A stretch of DNA of 64,000 nt from positions 1-64,000 of the forward strand of contig CAJUKY010000011.1 in NCBI GenBank assembly GCA_910587055.1. Direction: 5' to 3'. Numbering within the stretch: the first letter of the stretch is position 1; every line of letters begins with the position of its first letter. The notes beneath the pieces are model-generated. The model was not told where the DNA came from, did no database searches, and saw only the letters and a list, made by a program, of their open reading frames with translations. The DNA comes from Candidatus Gastranaerophilales bacterium. GTDB taxonomy: Bacteria; Cyanobacteriota; Vampirovibrionia; Gastranaerophilales; Gastranaerophilaceae. Both the position numbers and the translations under genes were made by a program. Positions 36,501 through 44,890 of the stretch are shown here, one piece after another.

Positions 36501-37082
36501 CAGGCCATGGTCTTGAAGCTCAATATAATAATCTTCCCCGAAAAGCTCTTTATAATATTTAACAGCTTCTTCCGCAACGGTTTGATGGCCGTCCAGAAAA
36601 TTTCTTGCAACTTCACCTTGAATACAGGCAGAAAGGCAGATTATACCTTCTTTATGCTTTTCTAAAATCTCATGGTTAATACGGGGTTTATAATAATAAG
36701 CATCGGTTGAAGCTATTGAATCCATCTTGCAAAGGTTATGATAGCCTTCCTGATTTTTAGCAAGAAGTACAAGGTGAAACATTGTTTTTTTGCTTCTGTC
36801 TTCAATAACATCCCCGTCGCATACGTAGAATTCACAGCCTATAATGGGTTTTACAGCTTCAATTTTTTTCTTAAATTCCTGCTCTTCATCAGCGAGCATA
36901 TGAGATAACAGTTCATTTTTTGCAATAAACATATCAGCACAGCCAAACATAGTGCCGTGGTCTGTGATTGCGACTGCGGGCATATCGTTTTCGGCTGCAA
37001 ATTTAAATAAATCGGGAATTCTTATAGCGCCGTCCAGAAGGCTGTATTCTGTATGCAGATGTAGAGGAACATATTTAACCAT
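33552..37082 (-). CDS. dnaE: DNA polymerase III subunit alpha DnaE
   Basis: 1176 residues, replicative polymerase. The N-terminal PHP domain starts [19 protein letters not shown]. The polymerase core has [23 protein letters not shown] and catalytic aspartates in [19 protein letters not shown], then the YQEQIMQI and [23 protein letters not shown] segments, a helix-hairpin-helix region and an OB fold (about residue 985 onward). Length and order match DnaE1 rather than PolC, so proofreading would rest on a separate subunit. Divergent from the radical SAM gene. Confidence 0.98.
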   Translation of the reverse strand: [1176 protein letters not shown]

Positions 37083-37121
37083 AATTATCTTGTAGCATAA
37101 AAAATGATTAAGAAGCGTAAC

Positions 37122-37135
37122 AAAAAAGGCATGGG
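37122..37135 (+). repeat. 14-bp direct repeat, left copy
   Basis: AAAAAAGGCATGGG, identical to 38734-38747. The two copies bracket the radical SAM gene (37224-38717) and little else. Confidence 0.6.
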
Positions 37136-37223
37136 TTTATCGGATGATTTAGGGGCTATATAATTGACAGCAGGCAAAAACTACAGTAAATTATTGAATT
37201 AAAGATTTTAAATGGAGTTTTGA

Positions 37224-38717
37224 ATGAGCATTAAAGATAACGTTGGGAAATTCATATCAGCGGTTAGGCCAAAACATATATTTTCTAAAAATAAGAAAAA
37301 TCCGGTTATTTTTTATGGTATAACCGGTCAAATTACTGAGAAAATTGATAAATATATAAAAACTGCAGGTGAACCTGTTGTTTTCTCAACCAAAAGCAAT
37401 GAGCTTAGAAATTATAAGGATGCGTTGCTGCTCAACAAATACAAGGTTATTTCTATAGATGATGCTATAAAACAATATCCCGAAGCGGAAGTATGGGTGC
37501 TATACAAAAATCCTGTGAATACAGCAAGAGAGCTTTTGAAAAGGTTTGCACCTGAAAAAATTCATTTCTTTGAAGAAGATTGGGAATACAGAAAGGGCTG
37601 CAGATTTCTCGGGCATTTTATAAGTTACAGAAAAAATGACTTTTCACCGTGCTGTATAACAAAACAATGTCCCGTGGTGCAAACTTCCGGTTCAATTCCT
37701 GAAAGGATGAAACATTGGACAAAATATACAACCAAACTGGTTAATGATATCAGAAAAAACAAACCCAATCCTTGTTCAAAATGTCCTCATCTTAAATACG
37801 GTTTCTATCCTAAAAAAATAAAACTGGATACTTTAAGCTTTGGCACCAATCAGCCGGGCGATGTATGCAATTTAAGATGTGTTTACTGTTTTTCAAGAAA
37901 ACAGCTTGAGCGTTTGAAAGATGATAAGGATAAATTTACCACATATGAAATATTACGGCAGTTTTCACAAATGCCTGAATACGATACTCCTAATTTTAGA
38001 ATACAGCTTTCAAACGGTGAATTTTGCACAAATAAATATTGTGATGAAATATTTGACATCTTATTAAAAAGCAAATGGCAGGTAGTATTTGTCACCAATA
38101 TGACGGTATACAGGGAAAAATTTGCAGAATTCTTAAAAACCGGCAGAACTGTACATGTATTAACTTCGCTTGATGCAGGAACTCCTGAAACTTATAAAAA
38201 AATCAAAGGAGCAGACCTTTTAAATAAAGTTGTAGATAATTTAAAAAAATATCCTCTTGAGAAAGCCAACTTGAGACTGAAATATATCTTCCTTGAAGGT
38301 CTAAATGATAATGAAACCGATATAGACGGCTTCTATGAAATTGTAAAAGAAGTGGGCTGCAAAAATATCGTATTATCCAGCAACCTTTTTAAGCCATTTA
38401 CTCCAAAGATGCGCGATTTAACGATACATATTATCAAAAAAGCTATAAAAGACGGAATTAATATCTCAGCAAACAGCAGCTACCTTAACCCCAGAGATGT
38501 AGAATTTATCAAAAAAAGCTATGAAAATTGCATTAATGACTTTATGCGGCAAGAGGCCGAACCGGATTGCGATGCTGTTGATACCGGCGATACTAAGTCT
38601 GCCATAATACTGGGCAAAAATGCTAACATTGTGATAAACGGTGATTTTTCTATTGCAGACGGTACAAATTCCGGACAAATAAATTCAAATATCCCGACTA
38701 TAACTATCAAAATCTAG
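37224..38717 (+). CDS. Radical SAM protein with N-terminal nucleotide-binding-like domain
   Basis: 497 residues. The radical SAM cluster motif is CNLRCVYC (C215, C219, C222), preceded by six further cysteines (C126, C143, C144, C149, C184, C187) that could hold an auxiliary iron-sulfur cluster ahead of the barrel, an unusual position. Residues 25-120 resemble a Rossmann-like domain seen in some glycan-modifying proteins (FYGITGQITEKIDKYI). The last ~45 residues are Ser/Asn/Gly-rich and beta-prone (LGKNANIVINGDFSIADG). Substrate is unknown; peptide or sugar modification are both possible. Isolated gene between dnaE and aroF with its own ribosome site (TGGAG). Confidence 0.8.
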   Translation: MSIKDNVGKFISAVRPKHIFSKNKKNPVIFYGITGQITEKIDKYIKTAGEPVVFSTKSNELRNYKDALLLNKYKVISIDDAIKQYPEAEVWVLYKNPVNTARELLKRFAPEKIHFFEEDWEYRKGCRFLGHFISYRKNDFSPCCITKQCPVVQTSGSIPERMKHWTKYTTKLVNDIRKNKPNPCSKCPHLKYGFYPKKIKLDTLSFGTNQPGDVCNLRCVYCFSRKQLERLKDDKDKFTTYEILRQFSQMPEYDTPNFRIQLSNGEFCTNKYCDEIFDILLKSKWQVVFVTNMTVYREKFAEFLKTGRTVHVLTSLDAGTPETYKKIKGADLLNKVVDNLKKYPLEKANLRLKYIFLEGLNDNETDIDGFYEIVKEVGCKNIVLSSNLFKPFTPKMRDLTIHIIKKAIKDGINISANSSYLNPRDVEFIKKSYENCINDFMRQEAEPDCDAVDTGDTKSAIILGKNANIVINGDFSIADGTNSGQINSNIPTITIKI

Positions 38718-38733
38718 TATTACTAACAAGTAT

Positions 38734-38747
38734 AAAAAAGGCATGGG
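38734..38747 (+). repeat. 14-bp direct repeat, right copy
   Basis: Second copy of AAAAAAGGCATGGG, 17 bp after the radical SAM stop codon. Confidence 0.6.
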
Positions 38748-38823
38748 AAAATCATCAAAGTTTTTCGTTTTCTTCATAACTTACTACACATAAGGAAAGT
38801 GTCTCCGCAAGAAAAATTATGAC

Positions 38824-38941
38824 TTAATCTGCATTTTCTATCTCTATATATCGCATAAAAAGCTCTGAAATAATTTTAATTTTATCAAAAAAACTCTTCG
38901 GGTGTTTTAATATCTTCAATTATTGAAAAATCCTGCACCAT
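38824..38941 (-). pseudogene. Possible small gene interrupted at a homopolymer
   Basis: On the minus strand an ATG at 38941 with AGAGGA upstream opens a frame that stops after 18 codons because of a run of seven T (38887-38893). With six T the frame would continue to a TAA at 38824, giving a 38-residue acidic peptide containing EDIKTPEEFFDKIKIISELF, which has protein-like composition. The family is unknown. The rest of the 299-bp gap 38718-39016 shows nothing else apart from the direct repeat. Confidence 0.4.
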
Positions 38942-39016
38942 TAAAATATCCTCTTGATTAATAAAATTTATTTTAACAGTGCAGAATATATATTTTACAG
39001 ACAAATAGAGCGAAAT

Positions 39017-40033
39017 TTACACGCTCATTTTTTTATCTACCACGGGAGCGATTTTTTTGAGTTTATCCATTAAATCCTTGAATTGTTCCGGATAAAGCGA
39101 TTGCGCACCGTCGCAAAGCGCACAGTCGGGCGTGTCGTGTACTTCAATCATAAGCCCGTCACAGCCTGCCGCAACAGATGCCATAGACATTGGCGCCACT
39201 TTATCGCGAAGCCCTGTTCCGTGGCTCGGGTCAATGATTATAGGCAGGTGGCTTAATTTATTTACAACGGGAATTGAGCATAAATCAAGCGTGTTGCGGG
39301 TTGCGCGCTCAAAAGTCCTTATTCCGCGCTCACAGAGGATTACTTCCCTGTTTCCGCCTGAAAGAATATATTCTGCCGCCATAAGCCACTCTTCAATGGT
39401 TGCAGATAAGCCCCTTTTAATCATTACGGGCTTATTTATATGGCTTAATTCCTTCAACAGATTGAAATTCTGCATATTTCTTGCCCCGACCTGCAAAATA
39501 TCAACATATTTCATAAACAAGGGAATCTGGTTAATCTCCATAACTTCGCTGGTTACAGCCATATTGTATTTATCCGCAACGCGTCTTATAATTTTCAAAC
39601 CCTCTTCGCCGAGACCCTGAAAGGCATAGGGCGATGTACGGGGCTTAAAGGCGCCGCCTCTTATAATTTTTACACCGTAAGATGATAATTTTTTAGCGCA
39701 AGCTTCCACCTGTTCCTCAGATTCCACAGTGCAAGGGCCTGCAATTAAGCCAACATTTCCGCCGCCGAATTTCTCGCCGTTTACTTCTATTACAGTGTCT
39801 TCGGGTTTAAAAATTCTGCTTACAAGTTTATAAGATGAAGATATTTTGAGCACTTCTTTAACGCCATCCAATAGCTCAAAATCCCTCGGGTCAATTGAAT
39901 TTGCCCCGACAGCACCGATGACTGTGTGCATATCACCCTTTGAAACATGGGCGTCTCTGCCTTTTTTCTTTATAGCCTCTATAACTTTTTCAACCTGTTC
40001 TTCGCTCGCCCCATGGCGCATTACAATCAGCAT
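39017..40033 (-). CDS. aroF: 3-deoxy-7-phosphoheptulonate (DAHP) synthase
   Basis: 338 residues, first enzyme of the shikimate pathway (PEP plus erythrose 4-phosphate). An N-terminal ferredoxin-like regulatory domain (LIVMRHGASEEQVEKVIEAI) precedes the barrel, as in Thermotoga and Bacillus type I-beta enzymes. Visible blocks: GPCTVESEEQ, RGGAFKPRTSPYAFQGLG, EVMEINQIP, QVGARNMQNF, KRGLSAT, CERGIRT, DPSHGTGLRD. The start is the ATG at 40033 with TTGGAG 9-13 bases upstream; a longer in-frame version from TTG 40075 would begin inside the promoter region. An aromatic-sensitive regulatory domain fits feedback control. Confidence 0.95.
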   Translation of the reverse strand: MLIVMRHGASEEQVEKVIEAIKKKGRDAHVSKGDMHTVIGAVGANSIDPRDFELLDGVKEVLKISSSYKLVSRIFKPEDTVIEVNGEKFGGGNVGLIAGPCTVESEEQVEACAKKLSSYGVKIIRGGAFKPRTSPYAFQGLGEEGLKIIRRVADKYNMAVTSEVMEINQIPLFMKYVDILQVGARNMQNFNLLKELSHINKPVMIKRGLSATIEEWLMAAEYILSGGNREVILCERGIRTFERATRNTLDLCSIPVVNKLSHLPIIIDPSHGTGLRDKVAPMSMASVAAGCDGLMIEVHDTPDCALCDGAQSLYPEQFKDLMDKLKKIAPVVDKKMSV

Positions 40034-40099
40034 ATTCTTTTTCTCCAATAAAATTGCGAATACATAATACCACAAAAAAATTTATGTTAAAATTCAATT

Positions 40100-40846
40100 A
40101 TGCCGCATTTTTTAATTGAAAAAGAAAATATTGAAGAAAAATTTATCCGTGTAAAAGAGGCGGAACTCTTGCAGCATCTGGTTTGCGCGCTTCGCATAAA
40201 AACGGGCGAAACCCTTAAATTTATTGACAGAGAGAAAAATGTTTATAAAACAAGGGTTTTAGAAGTTTCAAAAAAAGAGGTGAGAGCAGAAATTTTAGAA
40301 AGTGAAAAATCGAAGCGGGAGCTGGATTTCAGGATTTATCTTGCACAGAGTGTATTAAAAAATGATGCGCAGAATTTGCTTGTTGCAAATGCTACAGAGC
40401 TTGGTATCAAAGGGCTTTACCCTTTTGTATCCGATTTTTCAACCGTAAAGGCTGATTTTATTAAATCAAAAATTGAAAAATTTCAAAAAATTTCAAACGA
40501 ATCTTTCAAACAGTGCGAAAGAGCAGATCTGATGCAGGTTTTCGAGATTTTGCCACAGGATGAAATTTTAGCCCGTTTTAAAAAGGAAAATATTATAATT
40601 TTTGCCGAAAGGCTTGAAAATACTGATATTCCGGCTTCCGTTAAAGATATTGATTTAGAAGATGATATTTTGCTTGTAACAGGCCCGGAGGGCGGTTTTT
40701 CAGACAGGGAATTTGAAAAATTTAAAGCAGCGGAATTAAAAATGGCAACACTCGGCAATTTAATCTACAGAGCGCCAAATGCAGTAACAGCAGGGGTTTC
40801 AAAGGTTATATCCGCGCTTGAATTAAAAAAGCAGGGGATATTATGA
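40100..40846 (+). CDS. rsmE: 16S rRNA (uracil1498-N3)-methyltransferase RsmE
   Basis: 248 residues. N-terminal PUA-like domain (HLVCALRIKTGETLKFID) and C-terminal SPOUT knot with LLVTGPEGGFSDREFEKF and LGNLIYRAPNAVTAG. It methylates U1498 in the decoding region of 16S rRNA. TAAAAT ends 6 bases before the ATG and no ribosome site is present, so a leaderless mRNA is likely. It overlaps the following gene by 4 bp (ATGA), indicating coupled translation. Confidence 0.95.
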   Translation: MPHFLIEKENIEEKFIRVKEAELLQHLVCALRIKTGETLKFIDREKNVYKTRVLEVSKKEVRAEILESEKSKRELDFRIYLAQSVLKNDAQNLLVANATELGIKGLYPFVSDFSTVKADFIKSKIEKFQKISNESFKQCERADLMQVFEILPQDEILARFKKENIIIFAERLENTDIPASVKDIDLEDDILLVTGPEGGFSDREFEKFKAAELKMATLGNLIYRAPNAVTAGVSKVISALELKKQGIL

Positions 40847-42219
40847 AGGAAAAAATCAAAAAAATTATAGATAATGATCCATACCTTAATCTTTTAAGAG
40901 CAGGGCTTTCGGGGACAGAAGCGTATCTTGCGGGCGGATATATAAGGGATTTAGCTTTATCAATAAAGGAAAAAACAGACAGAGAGCCGATTTTACATGA
41001 TAGAGATATAGTGCTTTTCAACTGCGATACGGAAAAAACGGCAAGAAACCTCGCAAATTCAATAGGGGCAGCGTTTGTGGAGCTTGATGGTGAAAACAAG
41101 ATATACCGCATAGTTTCGGGAGAGGATTACGCGGATATCGCACAGGGCTTGAATAACAACCTGGATGATGATATTAAAAGGCGCGATTTTACAATAAATT
41201 CGATATTTTACGACCTGAAAAACGGTGATTTTATTGATATTACAGGCGGTTTTGAAGATATTAAAGCAGGGACTATAAAAACATACGATTTAAAAAACCT
41301 TGAAGATGACCCGCTGAGGATGTTTCGGGCGTTTCGTTTTATGTCGAAAACAGGATTTAAAATTGCCCCTGAAATTTTAAGTTTTGTAAAGCAAAACGCT
41401 GAAAGTATTGATACAGTTGCAAAAGAGCGAATTCAACAGGAAATTTTAAAAATGTTTGAAGGGGATTTTCTTGTTGAAACATTGCTTGAAATGTTTGATA
41501 TTGATTTTTTAGAAAAAGTCTTTCCGTTTGTGCGTGAAATTAAAAAAATTCCTCCAAACACGCATCACCACCTTGATTTAGTGCATCATTCAATTGAGAC
41601 CGTTAAAAATATAAGAATAAATAAGCCTCTGCTCAAGCTGGCAGCGTTTTATCACGATATAGGAAAGCCGAAATGCTGGACAATAGAGCCTGACAGCGGC
41701 CGCCACAGATTTATAGGCCATGATGAAATCGGCGGAAAACTTGCAGCACAAGAGCTTTCAACGTTAAAATTCTCAAAAAAGCAAATTGAATACGTTTCGA
41801 AGCTTATTAAAAATCATATATACCCTTCAGCCCTTGCGCACAGCGCATCTACGGAAACCGGCGGCGTTACAAACAAGGCTATGGCGCGTTTTGTGCGAAA
41901 AATTTATCCTGATATCGAGGATTTAGTGGAACTTGCACGTGCAGACAGGCTCTCTGCCAGAGGGGAAGCGGTTAGTACCGATATGGTAAATGAAAATTTA
42001 AAAAACCTTCAAAATCTGCTTGATTATTTTTTCAACGTGAAAGACAAAATGAAGGCTCTGCCAAAATTTTTAGACGGCAGAGAAATTATGGAAATTTTAA
42101 AAATCACCTCGGGACCAAAACTTGGAGAAATTGTCGAAGCTCTAAAAGAGGCTCAAATTGAGGGCATTGTACAATCCAAGGAAGATGCCATACAATTTAT
42201 TAAAGATTTAAAAATTTAA
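40843..42219 (+). CDS. CCA tRNA nucleotidyltransferase / poly(A) polymerase family protein with HD domain
   Basis: 458 residues. The class II nucleotidyltransferase motifs are AYLAGGYIRDLAL (near 25) and HDRDIVLFN (DxD near 50), RRDFTINSIFYDL, and DPLRMFRAFRF. A C-terminal HD phosphohydrolase domain begins LKLAAFYHDIGKPKCW (near 270). This design occurs in bacterial CCA-adding, A-adding and CC-adding enzymes. The tRNA-Leu here does not encode CCA, so a CCA or partial-CCA enzyme is needed. Activity on CC versus A cannot be told. Overlaps rsmE by 4 bp. Confidence 0.9.
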   Translation: MKEKIKKIIDNDPYLNLLRAGLSGTEAYLAGGYIRDLALSIKEKTDREPILHDRDIVLFNCDTEKTARNLANSIGAAFVELDGENKIYRIVSGEDYADIAQGLNNNLDDDIKRRDFTINSIFYDLKNGDFIDITGGFEDIKAGTIKTYDLKNLEDDPLRMFRAFRFMSKTGFKIAPEILSFVKQNAESIDTVAKERIQQEILKMFEGDFLVETLLEMFDIDFLEKVFPFVREIKKIPPNTHHHLDLVHHSIETVKNIRINKPLLKLAAFYHDIGKPKCWTIEPDSGRHRFIGHDEIGGKLAAQELSTLKFSKKQIEYVSKLIKNHIYPSALAHSASTETGGVTNKAMARFVRKIYPDIEDLVELARADRLSARGEAVSTDMVNENLKNLQNLLDYFFNVKDKMKALPKFLDGREIMEILKITSGPKLGEIVEALKEAQIEGIVQSKEDAIQFIKDLKI

Positions 42220-42324
42220 AACCCTTATCATATTTGATTTTCAGCGTTTTTTATTAAGTTATGTAACAAAAGAAAAAGAATGCGCAATTTTATATTCTTT
42301 ATATACTTTATATATATGTAAGAG

Positions 42325-42425
42325 ATAACACAAAACAAAAACTCAAAACAAACCTAATCTAACATTTAATAAACACGATTTTTCCACACACAAACCTAAC
42401 TTCCTAACCTTCCCTTCCTATTAAA
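42325..42425 (+). other. G-depleted, C-rich tract before a terminator (Rho-utilisation or sRNA candidate)
   Basis: In 101 bases there is a single G (42377) and 29 C. No open frame is supported. It occupies most of the 370-bp gap 42220-42589 after the CCA family gene and leads straight into the intrinsic terminator at 42431. C-rich, G-poor unstructured RNA is what Rho binds; a small RNA body is the alternative. Confidence 0.55.
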
Positions 42426-42430
42426 GATTT

Positions 42431-42455
42431 ACTCCCGCTTTCGGGAGTTTTTTTT
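42431..42455 (+). terminator. Strong intrinsic terminator
   Basis: 7-bp perfect stem ACTCCCG/CGGGAGT with a 4-nt loop, then eight T (42448-42455). It would end transcripts from rsmE and the CCA family gene or a small RNA starting in the gap. Confidence 0.92.
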
Positions 42456-42589
42456 ATGCGTTTTTTGCGGTTTGCGGGCTTTATATAGATAGATTTTTAT
42501 AAAATTTCCGATTGATTTTGCAAATTTTCAGGCAAGTTTTCATAAGAATTTCTGCTTGATTTTACAGGATTTTGAGCAGAATATTTCAG

Positions 42590-42913
42590 CTAAAATAAGC
42601 TTACAAAAAGGTTTTTCACCGTATCCGGAGCCAGAAGATAAGCGGCAGTAAGAATTAGCGCCAAAAATAATACAATACTTATCATTTTCCAGATACTGCT
42701 GTCATTGGCATTTTCACGGTTTTTCAGGGTGCCAAAGGTGCCAAGCTGCTTTCTGTATCTTAAAATCCCTTTTCCGCCCCCTATATATGTTCTGCCTTTG
42801 CCGTCTATGCCTGCTCTTAAGCCCTTAACACCCGTAGATACGCCGATACCTGAATTTGACAGATTAAATCTCAACAGCCCGCATTTTATAGTTTTTTTAA
42901 GATAAAATCCCAT
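42590..42913 (-). CDS. DUF4236 membrane protein
   Basis: 107 residues. The first ~57 form the DUF4236 domain (FYLKKTIKCGLLRFNLSNSGIGVSTGVKGLRAGI and GRTYIGGGKG), a conserved but uncharacterised bacterial domain. One C-terminal transmembrane helix (about 77-95, ISIVLFLALILTAAYLLA) anchors it. It lies 15 bp downstream of the alpha-toroid protein gene and is likely co-transcribed. Confidence 0.85.
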   Translation of the reverse strand: MGFYLKKTIKCGLLRFNLSNSGIGVSTGVKGLRAGIDGKGRTYIGGGKGILRYRKQLGTFGTLKNRENANDSSIWKMISIVLFLALILTAAYLLAPDTVKNLFVSLF

Positions 42914-42928
42914 ATTTTCCCTTTATTA

Positions 42929-44788
42929 TTACTTCATAGCCCAGAAAAGCCTGATAAAGAAACAGGCCACATGCTGTATTGAATCCACGCGCACCCACTG
43001 CCTTGTAGCCTTAAATTTAATTGCATTAACACTTTTAGCAGGATTTTTATGCCCGTAATTCACTTTTTCATTGATATACAGCTGATACTGGCATTTTGCG
43101 GCAAGCCTGCAGGCCTTTAAAATCTCATCCGCAAGGTCATATTTTTCAAGCTTTTTTGCCAGATAATAAGCGGCAACAAGCCCTTCACACCTTGCACCGT
43201 CAGGATAATAATGATCGCCGTAGTCATAATACATTCCGCCTTCAAAATCAATATAGGGCGAATCATCCTTTTTGTACATTCTTTTCATCATTTCTTTTGC
43301 ATCATTAAATACAAAATTTACATAGTCTTCATTCCTGAAATCGGGGTCATTTGCCCATTCTTCAATTGCCTGCATAAGCCACGCATCGGAAGGCAGAGAT
43401 GTAAATAAATCAGCATAATATTTCGGTCTTTCATTTACTATCCAATCAAGAGCTGGTCTTGATTCTTCTCTCACAAGCTCTTGCAGTTTTTTATCCGATT
43501 TAAAATGATTTGCAACAAGTGCAAGCCCGAGAAGCGCTTCACCCGGATAATAGAAGGAGAACATAGCCCTTCTTTCAGCATCTGTCATAGTTTCCAGGGG
43601 TTTGCCGCCTTGATAAGAAGGATGAATATAATAACCTAAAAATTCTCCGTTATAAATTCTTGAAAGAAGGTGTCTTGTATATCCTTTAATATACTTATCA
43701 AAGCTCTTATCACCCGTTGCAATTCTATACTGCATAAGGCTTACAAGGCCTATTCCCGTACCGCCGAGTTTTGATTTTGTATTATAGAAAACATACATAC
43801 CTTCGCCAAATTTTGTTTTATGTTTTCTTGTTATTGAAGTAGTGAATTTCAGGGCTTTTTTAGCTGCTTTTATGTATTTTTTATTACCGGTTGCCTGATA
43901 AGCTCTAATTAAAACAATCGCACCGCCCGAGTGCCTTAAACAATTGTAATATAGGTTATTCAGGGGCCTGTTCGGATGTTCATGGTCGTTAAAAGAATCG
44001 TCCGCACAGTCATAATAGTATAAAAATCTGCCGTCATCTTTCATATTTTTTATAAGCCAGTCAGCTGAATTCTGGAAAATTTTCCATGTTATATCGCAGT
44101 TAAATTCATTATAGAGTGTATTTCCTCTGTAGAGAGGCACACATTCGTTTTTATATGTTATAAAAGCGCGGCTTTCAATTAAAAATAGCTTGCATACGCC
44201 GTTTCCGCACTTTTCCTCCAGCACCGGTACCGGATTTTTGTTTCCCTTTAAATCAGGAACAGACTTTGCAATCGTTTGAAGCGCTTTTCCTATTGTCATA
44301 TGACTTTTTACAATCGCGTCAGTCGGCATATAATAATAATTTTGAGCCCCGTATATTGCTTTAATACCTGTAATACCGGGTTCAAAACGGTTTTCGCTAA
44401 AATCTTTCATATGAAGATTATATACCTGTACAGGAGTAACATCTGTTGTATATTCAAGCATTATCCTGCAAACCTCTTCGTCTTTTACATTAAAAAGACT
44501 AAATCTTTTATTTGTTCTTATTTTTTCAATTACCCTTTGGAGCGTTGCTTTAAAATTTGCACGTCTACTTCCAAATCTTAAAGGAGGATTTTTTGCCTGA
44601 AACAATGTAATATAGGTAACATCAGGCAAATTGTTATCGTCGAAAAATTTCTTATAATCAACATCCGATAAATCAATCTCACTGCCATCTATGAGGGATT
44701 TTCTTGCAGCATTTAAAATTTTGTTAATTTCCGTAAAATCCTGTTTATAAAATTCCCTTGTTTTATCGTTCTGAAGTTTAAAATCCAT
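42929..44788 (-). CDS. Predicted alpha/alpha-toroid (six-hairpin glycosidase-like) protein
   Basis: 619 residues. The N-terminal ~210 residues form an unrecognised domain containing FGSRRANFKATLQRVIEKIR and a segment with CGNGVCKLF. From about 235 on there are repeated helical hairpins with aromatic and acidic residues (RFLYYYDCADD, NCLRHSGGAIVLIRAYQATG, YYPGEALLGLALV, GMYYDYGDHYYPDGARCEGLVAAYYLAKK), the look of alpha/alpha-barrel glycoside hydrolases and lyases of the GH88/GH127 type. No signal peptide. Catalytic residues cannot be assigned. It may act on a glycan, but that is inference. Confidence 0.6.
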   Translation of the reverse strand: MDFKLQNDKTREFYKQDFTEINKILNAARKSLIDGSEIDLSDVDYKKFFDDNNLPDVTYITLFQAKNPPLRFGSRRANFKATLQRVIEKIRTNKRFSLFNVKDEEVCRIMLEYTTDVTPVQVYNLHMKDFSENRFEPGITGIKAIYGAQNYYYMPTDAIVKSHMTIGKALQTIAKSVPDLKGNKNPVPVLEEKCGNGVCKLFLIESRAFITYKNECVPLYRGNTLYNEFNCDITWKIFQNSADWLIKNMKDDGRFLYYYDCADDSFNDHEHPNRPLNNLYYNCLRHSGGAIVLIRAYQATGNKKYIKAAKKALKFTTSITRKHKTKFGEGMYVFYNTKSKLGGTGIGLVSLMQYRIATGDKSFDKYIKGYTRHLLSRIYNGEFLGYYIHPSYQGGKPLETMTDAERRAMFSFYYPGEALLGLALVANHFKSDKKLQELVREESRPALDWIVNERPKYYADLFTSLPSDAWLMQAIEEWANDPDFRNEDYVNFVFNDAKEMMKRMYKKDDSPYIDFEGGMYYDYGDHYYPDGARCEGLVAAYYLAKKLEKYDLADEILKACRLAAKCQYQLYINEKVNYGHKNPAKSVNAIKFKATRQWVRVDSIQHVACFFIRLFWAMK

Positions 44789-44890
44789 TTCATTTCCTTA
44801 TTTTAAGCCTATTTTAAAAAATTATAGCAAATTTTATCCCTTTTTGTATAGAAAATAGGTTTAAAATACAACATGTTCTTGAGCCGTGAT

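Noticed and set aside
40034..40075. Aromatic-rich N-terminal extension (Trp-Tyr-Tyr-Val-Phe) of the DAHP synthase frame, looking like an attenuator peptide
   Set aside because: It is in frame with the enzyme, starts at a TTG overlapping a promoter-like TATTAT, has no terminator, and a good ribosome site serves the ATG at 40033.
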